DNA of 14,564 bases from the NCBI GenBank assembly GCA_964430565.1, contig CAYSFD010000037.1:1-14564 (forward strand). The letters run 5' to 3'. A model generated the notes under the pieces. That model made no database searches. It worked only from the letters and a program-made list of their open reading frames with translations, and was not told where the DNA came from. Positions 1-7,122 of the stretch are shown in pieces; positions within the stretch are counted from its first letter, which is position 1; every line of letters begins with the position of its first letter. This DNA comes from VBDM01 sp964430565 (GTDB taxonomy: Bacteria > Pseudomonadota > Gammaproteobacteria > Burkholderiales > SG8-39). The position numbers were made by a program, and so were the translations under genes.

Positions 1-753
1 CAGCACCGCCACAGCCGCGATCAGATCTGGGACGCGGTGTGCCGCGCGGCGAGCGCCGAAGTGAGCGACGGCGCGCACTCGCACGGCCTGGAGTGGTGGA
101 AGCAGCAAGGCCTGGCGACCAAGCCGTTCCCGCGGAGCAGCTGGTACCTGCTGCCCACGCTCATCCAGCACGGCCTGCGCTTCGAGCTGCCGTACCAGGA
201 ACGGTTGCTGCGCGTCGGCACCGAGCTTGGCCGGCGCCTGCATGAAAACGACATGCACTGGTGGGACGAACAGCTCAAGGAGTACCAGGCGCTGCCGGCG
301 TGGAAAGACTTCCCGGCACTTTGGGAGGCAATCATCGGCCAGACCGGCGGACGATCGGAGGACTACCCGTTCTGGCTGCTCACCGCACGCAGCATGCAGT
401 ACGCCTGGGGCGGCAACGTCGGCATGCAGATCATCCACGAGGTCGCCGGGAACATCGCCGGCCACGGCGGCGTGATCATCAATGCGGGCCGCGCCGAGGA
501 AATGGGCATCGCCGAGGACGACGTCGTCGAGATCGCGACCCCGCGCGCGAGCGTCAGGGCGCGCGCGGTGCCGCGCCAGGGTATCCGTCCCGACACGCTG
601 CTGCTGATCGCGCAGTTCGACCACTGGGCGACGCCGTACGCTAAGGACTTCGGCGTCCCGAGCATGAACTCGCTGGTGCCGATGTCGATGAATCTCACCG
701 ATGCGACCGGCTCCGGCGCCGACATCGTGAGAGTCAGCGTGAGGAAGTCATGA
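1..753 (+). CDS. padB: Molybdopterin oxidoreductase large subunit, C-terminal part (PadB-like)
   Basis: The reading frame is open from base 1, so the gene starts upstream of the window; about 250 C-terminal residues are present. The last 120 or so residues (from WLLTARSMQYAWGGN on) look like the molybdopterin-dinucleotide-binding domain that closes DMSO-reductase-family enzymes, with the typical run GVIINAGRAEEMGIAEDD followed by a small beta-barrel region. In the family this subunit carries the Mo-bisMGD cofactor and the substrate site. The next two genes are the expected ferredoxin and membrane-anchor subunits, and a phenylacetate-CoA ligase follows, so the best inference is the catalytic subunit of phenylacetyl-CoA:acceptor oxidoreductase. 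The catalytic N-terminal domains are not visible, so another member of the family (polysulfide, tetrathionate or similar) cannot be excluded. Confidence 0.8.
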   Translation, partial: QHRHSRDQIWDAVCRAASAEVSDGAHSHGLEWWKQQGLATKPFPRSSWYLLPTLIQHGLRFELPYQERLLRVGTELGRRLHENDMHWWDEQLKEYQALPAWKDFPALWEAIIGQTGGRSEDYPFWLLTARSMQYAWGGNVGMQIIHEVAGNIAGHGGVIINAGRAEEMGIAEDDVVEIATPRASVRARAVPRQGIRPDTLLLIAQFDHWATPYAKDFGVPSMNSLVPMSMNLTDATGSGADIVRVSVRKS

Positions 754-772
754 CCCGCTGGAGGATTTCACA

Positions 773-1456
773 ATGACCCGTTGGGTCATGCTCGCCGACT
801 TGCGCCGCTGCGTCGGCTGCCAGACGTGCACCGCGGCGTGCAAGCACGCCAACGCCACGCCGCCCGAAGTGCAGTGGCGCCGCGTGCTCGACATCGAAGT
901 GGGCGAGTACCCGGACGTGAAGCGCGTGTTCGTTCCCGTGGGCTGCATGCACTGCGCCGATCCGCCGTGCATGCATGTCTGTCCCTCCACCGCGACGCGG
1001 CAGCGCGCCGACGGCATCGTCACCATCGATTACGACCTGTGCATCGGCTGCTCGTACTGCGCCGTCGCCTGCCCGTATCAGGCGCGCTACAAGACCGACG
1101 AGGCGAGTTTCGCCTATGGCGATGCGCCGATGGAGAATGAGGCGGCGATGTTCGATCCGAAGCGCCTGGGCGTGGCCACCAAGTGCACTTTCTGCAGCGA
1201 CCGCGTCGATGCGGGCCTCGCGAGAGGCTTGAAGCCCGGCGTCGATCCGGAGGCGACGCCGGCCTGCGTCAACAGCTGCATCGCCAGCGCGCTGCACTTC
1301 GGCGACAAGGAAGACCCGCAGAGCAACGTCTCGAAGCTGCTGGATGAGAACGAGCACTTCCGCATGCACGAAGAACTGGGGACGGACCCCGGTTTCTACT
1401 ACCTCTGGGACAAGACCGTGAAGGAAGGCTACGAGCGCGGAGGCGAAGGCAAATGA
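773..1456 (+). CDS. padC: Four [4Fe-4S] ferredoxin-type electron-transfer subunit (PadC-like)
   Basis: A 227-residue iron-sulfur subunit of the DmsB/PhsB/NrfC type. Sixteen cysteines fall into four groups: C13/C16/C19/C23, C58/C61/C66/C70, C90/C93/C96/C100 and C138/C141/C165/C169, enough for four [4Fe-4S] clusters that relay electrons from the molybdenum subunit to the membrane anchor. The start is ATG 773, preceded by GGAGG at 760-764 and lying 19 nt after the stop of the large subunit. The stop overlaps the next start (ATGA at 1453-1456), which suggests translational coupling. The family assignment is firm. The specific role in phenylacetyl-CoA oxidation rests on the neighbouring CoA ligase and on resemblance to PadC as I remember it, without a search. 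Confidence 0.88.
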   Translation: MTRWVMLADLRRCVGCQTCTAACKHANATPPEVQWRRVLDIEVGEYPDVKRVFVPVGCMHCADPPCMHVCPSTATRQRADGIVTIDYDLCIGCSYCAVACPYQARYKTDEASFAYGDAPMENEAAMFDPKRLGVATKCTFCSDRVDAGLARGLKPGVDPEATPACVNSCIASALHFGDKEDPQSNVSKLLDENEHFRMHEELGTDPGFYYLWDKTVKEGYERGGEGK

Positions 1457-2292
1457 GCTACGGTCCGAGACCGTGGATCCAGCTCCACTGGGACGTGCGT
1501 GCCGCGCTGAACTTCATTTTCGGCGGTACCGGCTGCGGCTTCATTCTTTTTTCCGCGTTCGTCCCGCTCTCGCCGCGCCTCGCTCAAGTCGCGCTGCTCC
1601 TCGGCCTCGCGCTGGTTGGCGCCGGGTTGACGGCGGTGTGGATGGAAATCGGCAGGAAGCTGCGGGCGGTGCACGTGTTCTTCAATCCGATGACGTCCTG
1701 GATGACGCGCGAGTCCTTCGTCGCGGCCCTGTTGTTCGCTTCGGGGCTCGCCGCGGCGTGGTCCGGCTCGGCGCAGCTCGCGATCGTGACGGCCCTCCTC
1801 GCCATCGGATTCATCTATTGCCAGGGCCGCATCCTGCGCGCGTCCAAAGGCATTCCCGCCTGGCGCGAGCCGACCATCACCTGGCTCGTTTTCTGGACGG
1901 CGGTCGCCGAAGGCGCGGGGCTGTTCCTGATTTTCTCGGCGCTCGCCGGGATGTCTATACCGACCGCGGTCGCCGGCGGCCTGGTGCTCGCGGTGGTGGC
2001 GCGGGCCGTGGCCTGGTCGGTGTATCGCCGGCGCGTAGAAGCGGACCTCGTCCCGAAGGCGCGCGCCGCGCTCGAGCTCGCCGGCAAGCAGCTCTACCAG
2101 CTCGGGGCGATCGTGCCGCTCGCGCTGATGTTGACGGGCGGCGTCATCGAAAGCGTCACTACCGCGGCCGCGGTGCTCGCGGGGATCGCCGCGCTAGCGA
2201 CCGGCTGGCGCTTCAAGTTCGTCCTGGTGACGCGCGCCGCGTACAACCAGGGGTTCGCATTGCCGCGCATTCCGGTGCGCGGCGGGAAATAG
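1453..2292 (+). CDS. padD: DmsC-like membrane anchor subunit (PadD-like)
   Basis: A 279-residue, strongly hydrophobic protein with about eight predicted membrane spans, starting shortly after the N-terminus (AALNFIFGGTGCGFILFSAF). This matches the DmsC family of quinol-interacting anchors of molybdenum oxidoreductases in length and layout. It would hold the PadB-PadC pair to the membrane and exchange electrons with the quinone pool. ATG 1453 overlaps the stop of the ferredoxin gene by 4 nt. The family is clear from position and hydropathy; quinone as direct acceptor is inferred from relatives. Confidence 0.82.
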   Translation: MSYGPRPWIQLHWDVRAALNFIFGGTGCGFILFSAFVPLSPRLAQVALLLGLALVGAGLTAVWMEIGRKLRAVHVFFNPMTSWMTRESFVAALLFASGLAAAWSGSAQLAIVTALLAIGFIYCQGRILRASKGIPAWREPTITWLVFWTAVAEGAGLFLIFSALAGMSIPTAVAGGLVLAVVARAVAWSVYRRRVEADLVPKARAALELAGKQLYQLGAIVPLALMLTGGVIESVTTAAAVLAGIAALATGWRFKFVLVTRAAYNQGFALPRIPVRGGK

Positions 2293-2302
2293 GGGAGCAA
2301 CG

Positions 2303-3637
2303 ATGGCAAAGCAGGCCAAGCGCACGGCGCGCTATCGCTTCGACGCGGCGGCGGAAAACATGCCGCGCGAAAAACTGCGCGCGCTGCAGTTGGGCCGCCT
2401 GAAGCAGACGGTGAAGAACGCCTACGACAACGTGCCGCTGCACCGCCGGCGCATGAAGTCGAAGCGCATCACGCCTGCCGACGTCCGCAGCCTCGACGAT
2501 CTCGCCGGGCTGCCGTTCACCGTTAAGACCGATCTGCGCGACCACTATCCGTTCGGCATGTTCGCGCGGCCGAGAGAGGAGCTGGTGCGCGTGCACGCGT
2601 CTTCGGGCACGACCGGGAAGCCGACGGTGGTCGGCTACAGCGCGAAGGACATCGCCACCTGGGCCGAGCTGATGGCGCGGACCATGGCCTGCGCCGGCGC
2701 GCGGCCGGGCGACGTGATCCACAACGCCTACGGCTACGGCCTCTTCACCGGCGGTCTGGGCGCGCACTACGGCGGGGAGCGCCTCGGGGCGACGGTGGTG
2801 CCGATGTCGGGCGGCAACACCGAGCGCCAGATCGTGCTGATGCAGGACTTCGGCGCGCGCGTGCTGTGCGCGACGCCTTCGTACGCGCTGTCGATCGCCG
2901 AAGTCGCGGAGAAGCAGGGCATCGATCTGCGCAAGTCGAAACTCGAAATCGGGATCTTCGGCGCCGAGCCCTGGAGCGAGGCGATGCGAAAAGAGCTCGA
3001 TCAGCGCCTCGGCATCAAGGCGGTCGATATCTACGGCCTGTCGGAAATCATGGGGCCGGGCGTCGCGGCGGAATGCGTGGAAGAGCGCGACGGCCTGCAC
3101 GGCTGGGAGGATCATTTCCTGTTCGAGGTGATCGATCCGGACACCGGAAAGGACGTGCCCGAGGGCGAGTCGGGGGAACTGGTGATCACGACGCTCACCA
3201 AGGAAGCGCTGCCGATGCTGCGCTACCGCACCCGCGACATCACGCGCGTCACCCGCTCACCCTGCGGCTGCGGCCGCACGCACCTGCGCATCCGGCGCAT
3301 CACCGGACGCAACGACGACATGCTGATCATCCGCGGCGTCAACGTCTATCCCTCGCAGGTCGAGGCGGTGCTGGTGGGTTTCCCCGATGTTGCTCCGCAC
3401 TACCAGCTGGTGGTCGAGCGCAAGGGCGCGCTCGATCATCTCACCGTGGAAATCGAGATCGCGACTTCGTTGTCCGCCGTCCAGACTGCGTACGCGCTGG
3501 TCGCGGACAAGGTGGCCCGGCACATCAAGTCGATGATCGGCGTCACCACCGAGGTGATCATGAAGCAGCCGGGCGACATCCCGCGCTCTCAGGGCAAGGC
3601 GGTGCGCGTGCGCGATCTGCGGCCGAAGCTCGACTGA
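2303..3637 (+). CDS. paaK: Phenylacetate-CoA ligase
   Basis: A 444-residue adenylate-forming enzyme, the usual length for PaaK/PadJ. It shows the ATP-binding loop SSGTTGKPT (about residues 100-108), the YGLSEIMGPGVAAEC motif (244-258), YRTRDI (308-313), and the C-terminal GRNDDMLIIRGVNVYPSQVE motif (335-354) that is characteristic of phenylacetate-CoA ligases rather than general acyl-CoA synthetases. A small cysteine motif CGCGRTH (321-327) also fits the family. The reaction is phenylacetate + ATP + CoA to phenylacetyl-CoA + AMP + PPi, in the cytoplasm. ATG 2303 has a GGGAG site just upstream and lies 10 nt after the anchor gene, so it is probably in the same operon. In anaerobic degraders this gene is called padJ; a benzoate or hydroxyphenylacetate preference cannot be ruled out. 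Confidence 0.92.
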   Translation: MAKQAKRTARYRFDAAAENMPREKLRALQLGRLKQTVKNAYDNVPLHRRRMKSKRITPADVRSLDDLAGLPFTVKTDLRDHYPFGMFARPREELVRVHASSGTTGKPTVVGYSAKDIATWAELMARTMACAGARPGDVIHNAYGYGLFTGGLGAHYGGERLGATVVPMSGGNTERQIVLMQDFGARVLCATPSYALSIAEVAEKQGIDLRKSKLEIGIFGAEPWSEAMRKELDQRLGIKAVDIYGLSEIMGPGVAAECVEERDGLHGWEDHFLFEVIDPDTGKDVPEGESGELVITTLTKEALPMLRYRTRDITRVTRSPCGCGRTHLRIRRITGRNDDMLIIRGVNVYPSQVEAVLVGFPDVAPHYQLVVERKGALDHLTVEIEIATSLSAVQTAYALVADKVARHIKSMIGVTTEVIMKQPGDIPRSQGKAVRVRDLRPKLD

Positions 3638-3656
3638 TCGGGAAAGGGACATCCCC

Positions 3657-4154
3657 ATGAAGTTCCAGCGCCAAGTCAGCCGCCGTCTCCACGACGAGCA
3701 CGTCGCCATTCTCGAACTGCTCAGCCAATTCGCGCAGGCACTCGGGAGATTGAAGACGGAGCCGCCTGCGGCCGGCGATCTGGTATGGGCGAAGCTCCTC
3801 GCCTCGCTCGAAGCGGCCCTGCAATACGAGGTGTCGCCCCATTTCGATTTCGAGGAGGTCCAGCTTTTTCCGCGATTGCACCAGAGCGGCAACGGCGAGC
3901 TCGCGGAGATGCTGTTTGAGGAACACGAGGCGATCCGCAAGGTGGTCCAGCCAATGTTCGAACCGCTCGCAAAGGCCCGGGCGCACCGGCTCGACGGGCC
4001 GGGCTGGCAGTCGCTCAAGGTTTCGGGCATGGAACTGGCAGAGCGGCTCAGCTCGCATGCCGAAAAAGAACAGGCCGCGCTGGTACCCCTGATCGACGAA
4101 TTGCTGGACGAAAAAACCGACCAAGAGCTGTTCGAAACCTACGGACTAGCGTGA
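3657..4154 (+). CDS. Hemerythrin-like HHE domain protein
   Basis: A 165-residue, mostly helical protein with the spaced His/Glu pattern of a bacterial hemerythrin-like domain: LHDEH (12-15), HFDFEEVQLFP (H62, E66), LFEEHEAIR (H90) and SSHAEKEQAALVPL (H134, E138). Such domains bind a non-heme di-iron centre and are used for oxygen or NO sensing, storage or iron protection. No second domain is seen. It begins 19 nt after the ligase stop with AAAGGGA at about 3643-3649, so co-transcription with the pad genes is likely. A possible job is shielding oxygen-sensitive enzymes; that is inference only. Confidence 0.82.
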   Translation: MKFQRQVSRRLHDEHVAILELLSQFAQALGRLKTEPPAAGDLVWAKLLASLEAALQYEVSPHFDFEEVQLFPRLHQSGNGELAEMLFEEHEAIRKVVQPMFEPLAKARAHRLDGPGWQSLKVSGMELAERLSSHAEKEQAALVPLIDELLDEKTDQELFETYGLA

Positions 4155-4206
4155 TTCCGGCCGAGCGCCTTCATAGGGGCGATCGCTCGCCTCATCGAAA
4201 CCGTCT

Positions 4207-4245
4207 TTAACGGTTGAATTCCAGGACGTCGAACCCGGCGTAGCA
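4207..4245 (-). pseudogene. 3' remnant of an LVIVD-repeat protein gene
   Basis: Read on the minus strand this stretch gives YAGFDVLEFNR followed by a stop, nearly the same as the C-terminus of the LVIVD-repeat protein at 8192-9502 (YAGFDVLELRR-stop). The nucleotides match strongly around GACGTCGAACCCGGCGTAG (compare 8211-8229), and weaker similarity extends into the flank beyond the stop. Only about 12 codons remain. It lies directly before a higB remnant, the same order as at 8192-9895, so it is a leftover of a duplicated block. Confidence 0.7.
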
Positions 4246-4252
4246 GGACGGC

Positions 4253-4288
4253 GACGCCCACGACGTCGAGATCGTGGATTACCATTGA
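4253..4288 (+). pseudogene. 3' remnant of a higB toxin gene
   Basis: The in-frame codons read AHDVEIVDYH-stop (4256-4288), almost identical to the end of the HigB toxin at 9617-9895 (AYDVEIVDYH-stop). The following bases (GGAGATTGGCGGCCGCC) resemble the higA ribosome site and first codons at 9899-9916, after which similarity is lost until bases shortly before the lipoprotein gene (GGTCGCAACGTTCAG, compare GCGTCGCAACGTCCTG at 10207-10222). This is an internally deleted copy of higBA and cannot encode a toxin. Confidence 0.68.
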
Positions 4289-4377
4289 AGGAGATTGGCG
4301 GCCGCCTGATCCGCAGGAGCCGGCGCGCGGTCGCAACGTTCAGTTCCCTTGACCCCCATTTACCGCAAAGGAATCCC

Positions 4378-5178
4378 ATGACCCGCACTCTTCTCGCCTT
4401 GTTTGTCGCCGCATGCCTCGGCGCCTGCGCCGGCGCGCCCACCGCCCCGAGCGCCGCGGTCGCGGACCTCGCGCCCACCGGCAAGCTGCGCGCGGTGATC
4501 AATCTCGGCAATCCCATCCTCGCGAAGAAAGTCGCTGCCACGGGCGAGCCCTCCGGCGTGTCGGTGGATCTCGCCCGCGAACTCGCGCGAAGGCTCGGCG
4601 TTCCGGCGGAGCTGGTTACCGTCACTTCCGCCGGGCAGTCGGTCGAGACGCTCAAGTCCGCGCGCGTGGACGTGGGGTTTTTCGCCATCGACCCGGCGCG
4701 CGCTGTGGACACCGCCTTCACCGGGCCCTATGTGCAGATCGAGGGTTCGTACCTGGTGCGCAACGACTCGCCGCTGCGCGCCAACGAGGAAGTGGACCGC
4801 GAAGGGATTCGCGTCGCCGTCGGCAACAAGAGCGCCTACGACCTTTATCTGTCGCGCGAATTGAAGAAGGCGAAGATCGAGCGGGCGCCCACCTCGCCCG
4901 CAGTGGTCGATTATTTCGTCGCCAACCGGCTCGACGTCGCGGCCGGGGTGAAACAACAGCTCGAGATGGATGCGAAACGCGTTTCGGGGTTACGGCTGCT
5001 GCCCGGGCGGTTCATGGTGATCAACCAGGCCATGGGCATGCGGCTCGGGCGCGAGGCGGGGGCGAAGTACCTGACTGCGTTCATTGAGGAGATGAAGGCT
5101 TCGGGGTTTGTGGCGGAGGCGTTGCGGAGGCACGCGATCGAAGGGGCGGTGGTTGCGCCGGCAGGTGGGGCGCGCTGA
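4378..5178 (+). CDS. Solute-binding lipoprotein, amino-acid ABC transporter type (SBP_bac_3)
   Basis: A 266-residue protein with a lipoprotein signal: short basic start, hydrophobic stretch, lipobox LGAC with C17 as the likely acylated residue. The mature part has the two-lobe type-2 periplasmic binding fold pattern of the polar amino-acid family: LAPTGKLRAVINLGNPILA, then GVSVDLARELARRLGV, SARVDVGFFAIDPARA, and the second-lobe segment IRVAVGNKSAYDLYLSREL. It would be anchored in the periplasm and capture a small solute; the ligand is not predictable. ATG 4378 is chosen over an in-frame start at 4285 because of AAAGGA just upstream and because the signal peptide begins there. No permease or ATPase gene is adjacent, so it may be an orphan. 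A 5' fragment of the same gene recurs at 10241. Confidence 0.85.
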   Translation: MTRTLLALFVAACLGACAGAPTAPSAAVADLAPTGKLRAVINLGNPILAKKVAATGEPSGVSVDLARELARRLGVPAELVTVTSAGQSVETLKSARVDVGFFAIDPARAVDTAFTGPYVQIEGSYLVRNDSPLRANEEVDREGIRVAVGNKSAYDLYLSRELKKAKIERAPTSPAVVDYFVANRLDVAAGVKQQLEMDAKRVSGLRLLPGRFMVINQAMGMRLGREAGAKYLTAFIEEMKASGFVAEALRRHAIEGAVVAPAGGAR

Positions 5179-5266
5179 GAGCAGGGCGCTGCGCAAGAGG
5201 CCCTTGGTCGAATCCCTTACCCCAGTAAGGCGCGAGTGATCGTCTGCTTCGACGCGGAGCGCGCCG

Positions 5267-5296
5267 GTCAAGCGCTACGTCGAAGGCGCGCTTGAC
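5267..5296. promoter_or_regulatory. Inverted repeat between the lipoprotein gene and the first TA module
   Basis: The 9-bp arms GTCAAGCGC (5267-5275) and GCGCTTGAC (5288-5296) are perfect inverse complements separated by 12 nt; outer CGCC/GGCG bases extend pairing with one bulge. The right arm overlaps the -35 hexamer of the TA promoter and is followed by GGCGTTTCT. It could be a weak terminator for the gene upstream or a second operator; the sequence does not decide. Confidence 0.4.
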
Positions 5297-5322
5297 GGCG
5301 TTTCTACGAAACTGTAGAGTTT
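5292..5322 (+). promoter_or_regulatory. Sigma70-type promoter with overlapping palindrome, RHH-GNAT module
   Basis: TTGACG (5292-5297) and TAGAGT (5315-5320) are separated by 17 nt and lie just upstream of the antitoxin start at 5339. An inverted repeat AAACT-GTAG-AGTTT (5309-5322) covers the -10, the expected place for autorepression by a ribbon-helix-helix antitoxin or its complex. The operator role is inferred. Confidence 0.6.
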
Positions 5323-5338
5323 TCTACAAGGTAACGAA

Positions 5339-5608
5339 ATGGACAAGGAAACCCAGATCTCTGCGCTCGTCTCCCGCACGACCCGGGAGCTGCTCGAGCG
5401 GCGCGTGCGCGCCACCGGCGTGAAGAAGGGCCACCTCGTCGAGCAGGCGCTGCAGCATTACCTGATTGCCCTGGAGCAGTTGCCCGCCGACGTGATCGTC
5501 CAGCCGAAGCTCGTCGTGACGCGCAAGTCGGGCGACGCGATCCTCGAAAAAACCCGCACCGCCAAGCCCACGAAAGCCCTGCGCCGCCTGATGCGCGATG
5601 CAGATTAG
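5339..5608 (+). CDS. Antitoxin, ribbon-helix-helix-like, partner of GNAT toxin
   Basis: An 89-residue protein. Residues about 5-45 (TQISALVSRTTRELLERRVR followed by ATGVKKGHLVEQALQHYL) have the beta strand plus two helices expected of a ribbon-helix-helix DNA-binding domain. The basic C-terminal tail (TKALRRLMRDAD) would wrap the toxin. Its end overlaps the start of the acetyltransferase gene by 11 nt (5598-5608), the usual tight coupling of antitoxin-toxin pairs. The upstream palindrome at the promoter supports self-repression. No close named family is claimed; the assignment rests on fold pattern and pairing. Confidence 0.75.
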   Translation: MDKETQISALVSRTTRELLERRVRATGVKKGHLVEQALQHYLIALEQLPADVIVQPKLVVTRKSGDAILEKTRTAKPTKALRRLMRDAD

Positions 5609-6119
5609 GGCGCTGCGCGAAGCGGACGACCGCTCGCGCTTCCGCTCCGGCGACCCGGACCTCGACCGCTTCCTGCAGCGCTTCGCCGGACAGAACCAGT
5701 TTCGGCACTACGTCGGCGTCACCTACGTCGCGGTCGAGGAGGACGGCGTTCTCGGATTCGCGACCGTCGCGCCCGGCCACATCGAGATCGAGGGGCTGCC
5801 GGCCGCGGAGCGAAACAAGCTGCCGCGCTACCCGCTCCCGGTGCTGCGGCTCGCGCGGCTGGCGGTGGACCGCTCGGTCCAGGGGCAGGGGCTCGGCGGT
5901 CGGCTGCTGCGCTTCGTCCTTCAGCTCGCCGCGCGCATGGCCGACGAATACGGCTGCGTCGGCGTCGTCGTCGATGCGAAGCCCGGAGCGGTCGAGTTCT
6001 ACGCGCGGTACGGCTTTGCTTCGGTCGAGGCAGTCCTGGGGGCCTCCGCGGCACGGCCGCCGCCCAAGCCGATGTTCCTCGCCATGCGGGCCATCAAGGC
6101 GGCGTCGGGACGACCGTGA
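5598..6119 (+). CDS. GNAT-family acetyltransferase toxin (TacT/AtaT-like)
   Basis: A 173-residue GNAT protein. It shows the acetyl-CoA pyrophosphate-binding loop VQGQGLGGRLL (about 94-104), preceded by LRLARLAVDRS, and a C-terminal EFYARYGF (133-140) whose Tyr135 is at the usual catalytic position. The N-terminal SGDPDLDRFLQRFA is typical of the toxin subgroup that acetylates the amino group of charged tRNAs and stops translation. Size and the overlap with an RHH antitoxin also fit that subgroup. The target tRNA cannot be told from sequence. A plain metabolic acetyltransferase is the less likely alternative. Confidence 0.8.
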   Translation: MQIRALREADDRSRFRSGDPDLDRFLQRFAGQNQFRHYVGVTYVAVEEDGVLGFATVAPGHIEIEGLPAAERNKLPRYPLPVLRLARLAVDRSVQGQGLGGRLLRFVLQLAARMADEYGCVGVVVDAKPGAVEFYARYGFASVEAVLGASAARPPPKPMFLAMRAIKAASGRP

Positions 6120-6170
6120 CTTGCGGAGCGGTAACGGCCCATCACGAGCGTGGCGGCTAGCGCGCTTTGC

Positions 6171-6219
6171 TTGACCCTGCTGCGCTCGGCGCGTATCGTC
6201 TTACTTGCGTATCTTACTT
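6171..6219 (+). promoter_or_regulatory. Promoter and direct repeats before the AbrB-PIN module
   Basis: TTGACC (6171-6176) and TATCGT (6194-6199) are spaced by 17 nt. A tandem repeat overlaps and follows the -10: GCGTATCGTCTTACTT (6191-6206) and GCGTATCTTACTT (6207-6219). This sits 20-45 nt ahead of the antitoxin start and is a plausible binding site for the AbrB-like antitoxin. Confidence 0.5.
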
Positions 6220-6237
6220 TTCAAGAGGGCGCATTCC

Positions 6238-6534
6238 GTGGAGAGCACCCGGGTATCGAGCAAGGGCCAGATGATCATCCCCAAGCGGGTGCGGGAGGCG
6301 CTCGGCCTGAAGAAGGGGACCGAGCTTGCCGTCGAGCTGCTCCCCGAGGGCGGGTTCGCCGCGCGGCCGAAGGCGACCGACCGGGTGGCCGAGGTGAGAA
6401 GCATCGCCGGGATGCTCTCTCACCTGCGCAAACCAAGGCGGCCGGGCCTCACCGATGACGAGGCGGTCCTGCGAGCGGTCGCCGCGGACGATGCGCGCAC
6501 CCGCGCCTACGCGCGCAAGCGCCGCCGCAAGTGA
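6238..6534 (+). CDS. AbrB/MazE-type antitoxin (VapB-like)
   Basis: Starting at GTG 6238 the product has 98 residues. The N-terminal 45 residues (STRVSSKGQMIIPKRVREAL, then GLKKGTELAVELLPEGGF) are a classic AbrB/SpoVT swapped-hairpin DNA-binding domain. The C-terminal part (about 60-98) is basic and ends in RKRRRK, fitting a toxin-binding tail. An ATG at 6205 is in frame, but GTG 6238 is preferred because AGAGGG lies 8 nt upstream and the AbrB domain begins right there. The stop overlaps the toxin GTG by 4 nt (6531-6534). Confidence 0.85.
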   Translation: MESTRVSSKGQMIIPKRVREALGLKKGTELAVELLPEGGFAARPKATDRVAEVRSIAGMLSHLRKPRRPGLTDDEAVLRAVAADDARTRAYARKRRRK

Positions 6535-6926
6535 TCGCGCTCGATACCAACGTCCTCGCGCGGATCCTGCTCGAGGACCAGCCTGACCAGGCGCGGCGCG
6601 CACGGCGGCTCCTGGCCGAGCAGGGCACCACGTTCTGGGTACCGGTCACCGTCGTCCTCGAACTCGCCTGGGTGCTGCGATCCACCGGGCTCGCGCGCGA
6701 GGCCGTCGCCGGCGCAGTGCGCGGCCTGCTTGCCTTGCCACAGATGCGCTTCCAGTCGCCCGACGCACTGGCAGCCGCGGTGCGGTGGGGCGAAGCAGGC
6801 ATGGACTTCGCCGATGCCCTGCACCTCGCCCTGAGCGGCAACGCGGAGCGCTTCGTGACATTCGACGAGGCACTGGTGAAGCAGGCGCGCAAGGAGGGAG
6901 CGCGGCCGGCCGTCGGGGCGCCATGA
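6531..6926 (+). CDS. PIN-domain ribonuclease toxin (VapC-like)
   Basis: A 131-residue PIN protein. The acidic residues that bind the metal in the active site are visible: D5 in ALDTNVLARIL, E44 in VLELAWVL, D95 in MDFADALHLA and D112 in FVTFDEAL. VapC toxins are Mg-dependent RNases that cut tRNA or rRNA. GTG 6531 overlaps the AbrB-like antitoxin stop, so the pair is co-translated. All catalytic positions are kept, so it looks functional. Confidence 0.88.
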   Translation: MIALDTNVLARILLEDQPDQARRARRLLAEQGTTFWVPVTVVLELAWVLRSTGLAREAVAGAVRGLLALPQMRFQSPDALAAAVRWGEAGMDFADALHLALSGNAERFVTFDEALVKQARKEGARPAVGAP

Positions 6927-6933
6927 CCGCGAA

Positions 6934-7089
6934 ATGAGAACCCGCCTCAGCCTCCGCCAGCGCCTGTCAGCGATTCGGAAGACAGGACTCGTACAGTGGA
7001 GCGGGCGAAAGCTCTGCCGTCGCAAGCCGGTTGCTACGCTTTGCGGAAGGAAAACGGTCGCTGAGTTGCTCGTGGAAAGTCGAAGGTAG
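6934..7089 (+). pseudogene. C-terminal fragment of a Phd/YefM-type antitoxin
   Basis: An open stretch of 51 codons from ATG 6934, close behind the PIN toxin stop. Its end reads RKTGLVQWSGRKLCRRKPVA then GRKTVAELLVESRR-stop. That pattern (GLV-x-WSGRK, basic linker, TVAELLVE-x-RR) is what I know from the C-termini of Phd/YefM antitoxins that pair with PIN toxins. The N-terminal Phd fold is missing, replaced by about 15 arginine-rich residues of no recognised kind, and no toxin gene follows. It is best read as a broken antitoxin; the family call is from memory of the motif. Confidence 0.5.
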
Positions 7090-7122
7090 GCGAGGAGGGG
7101 CTGCAGATCCGGCCGCAAGCGC

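Noticed and set aside
734..1369. Minus-strand frame opposite the ferredoxin subunit
   Set aside because: The plus strand has sixteen ordered cysteines in ferredoxin spacing; the opposite frame is an alanine/arginine-rich shadow.
4285..4377. In-frame upstream start at 4285 for the lipoprotein gene
   Set aside because: The extra residues are encoded by the higB/higA relic and the start lacks a signal peptide, whereas ATG 4378 has AAAGGA upstream and begins a proper lipoprotein signal.
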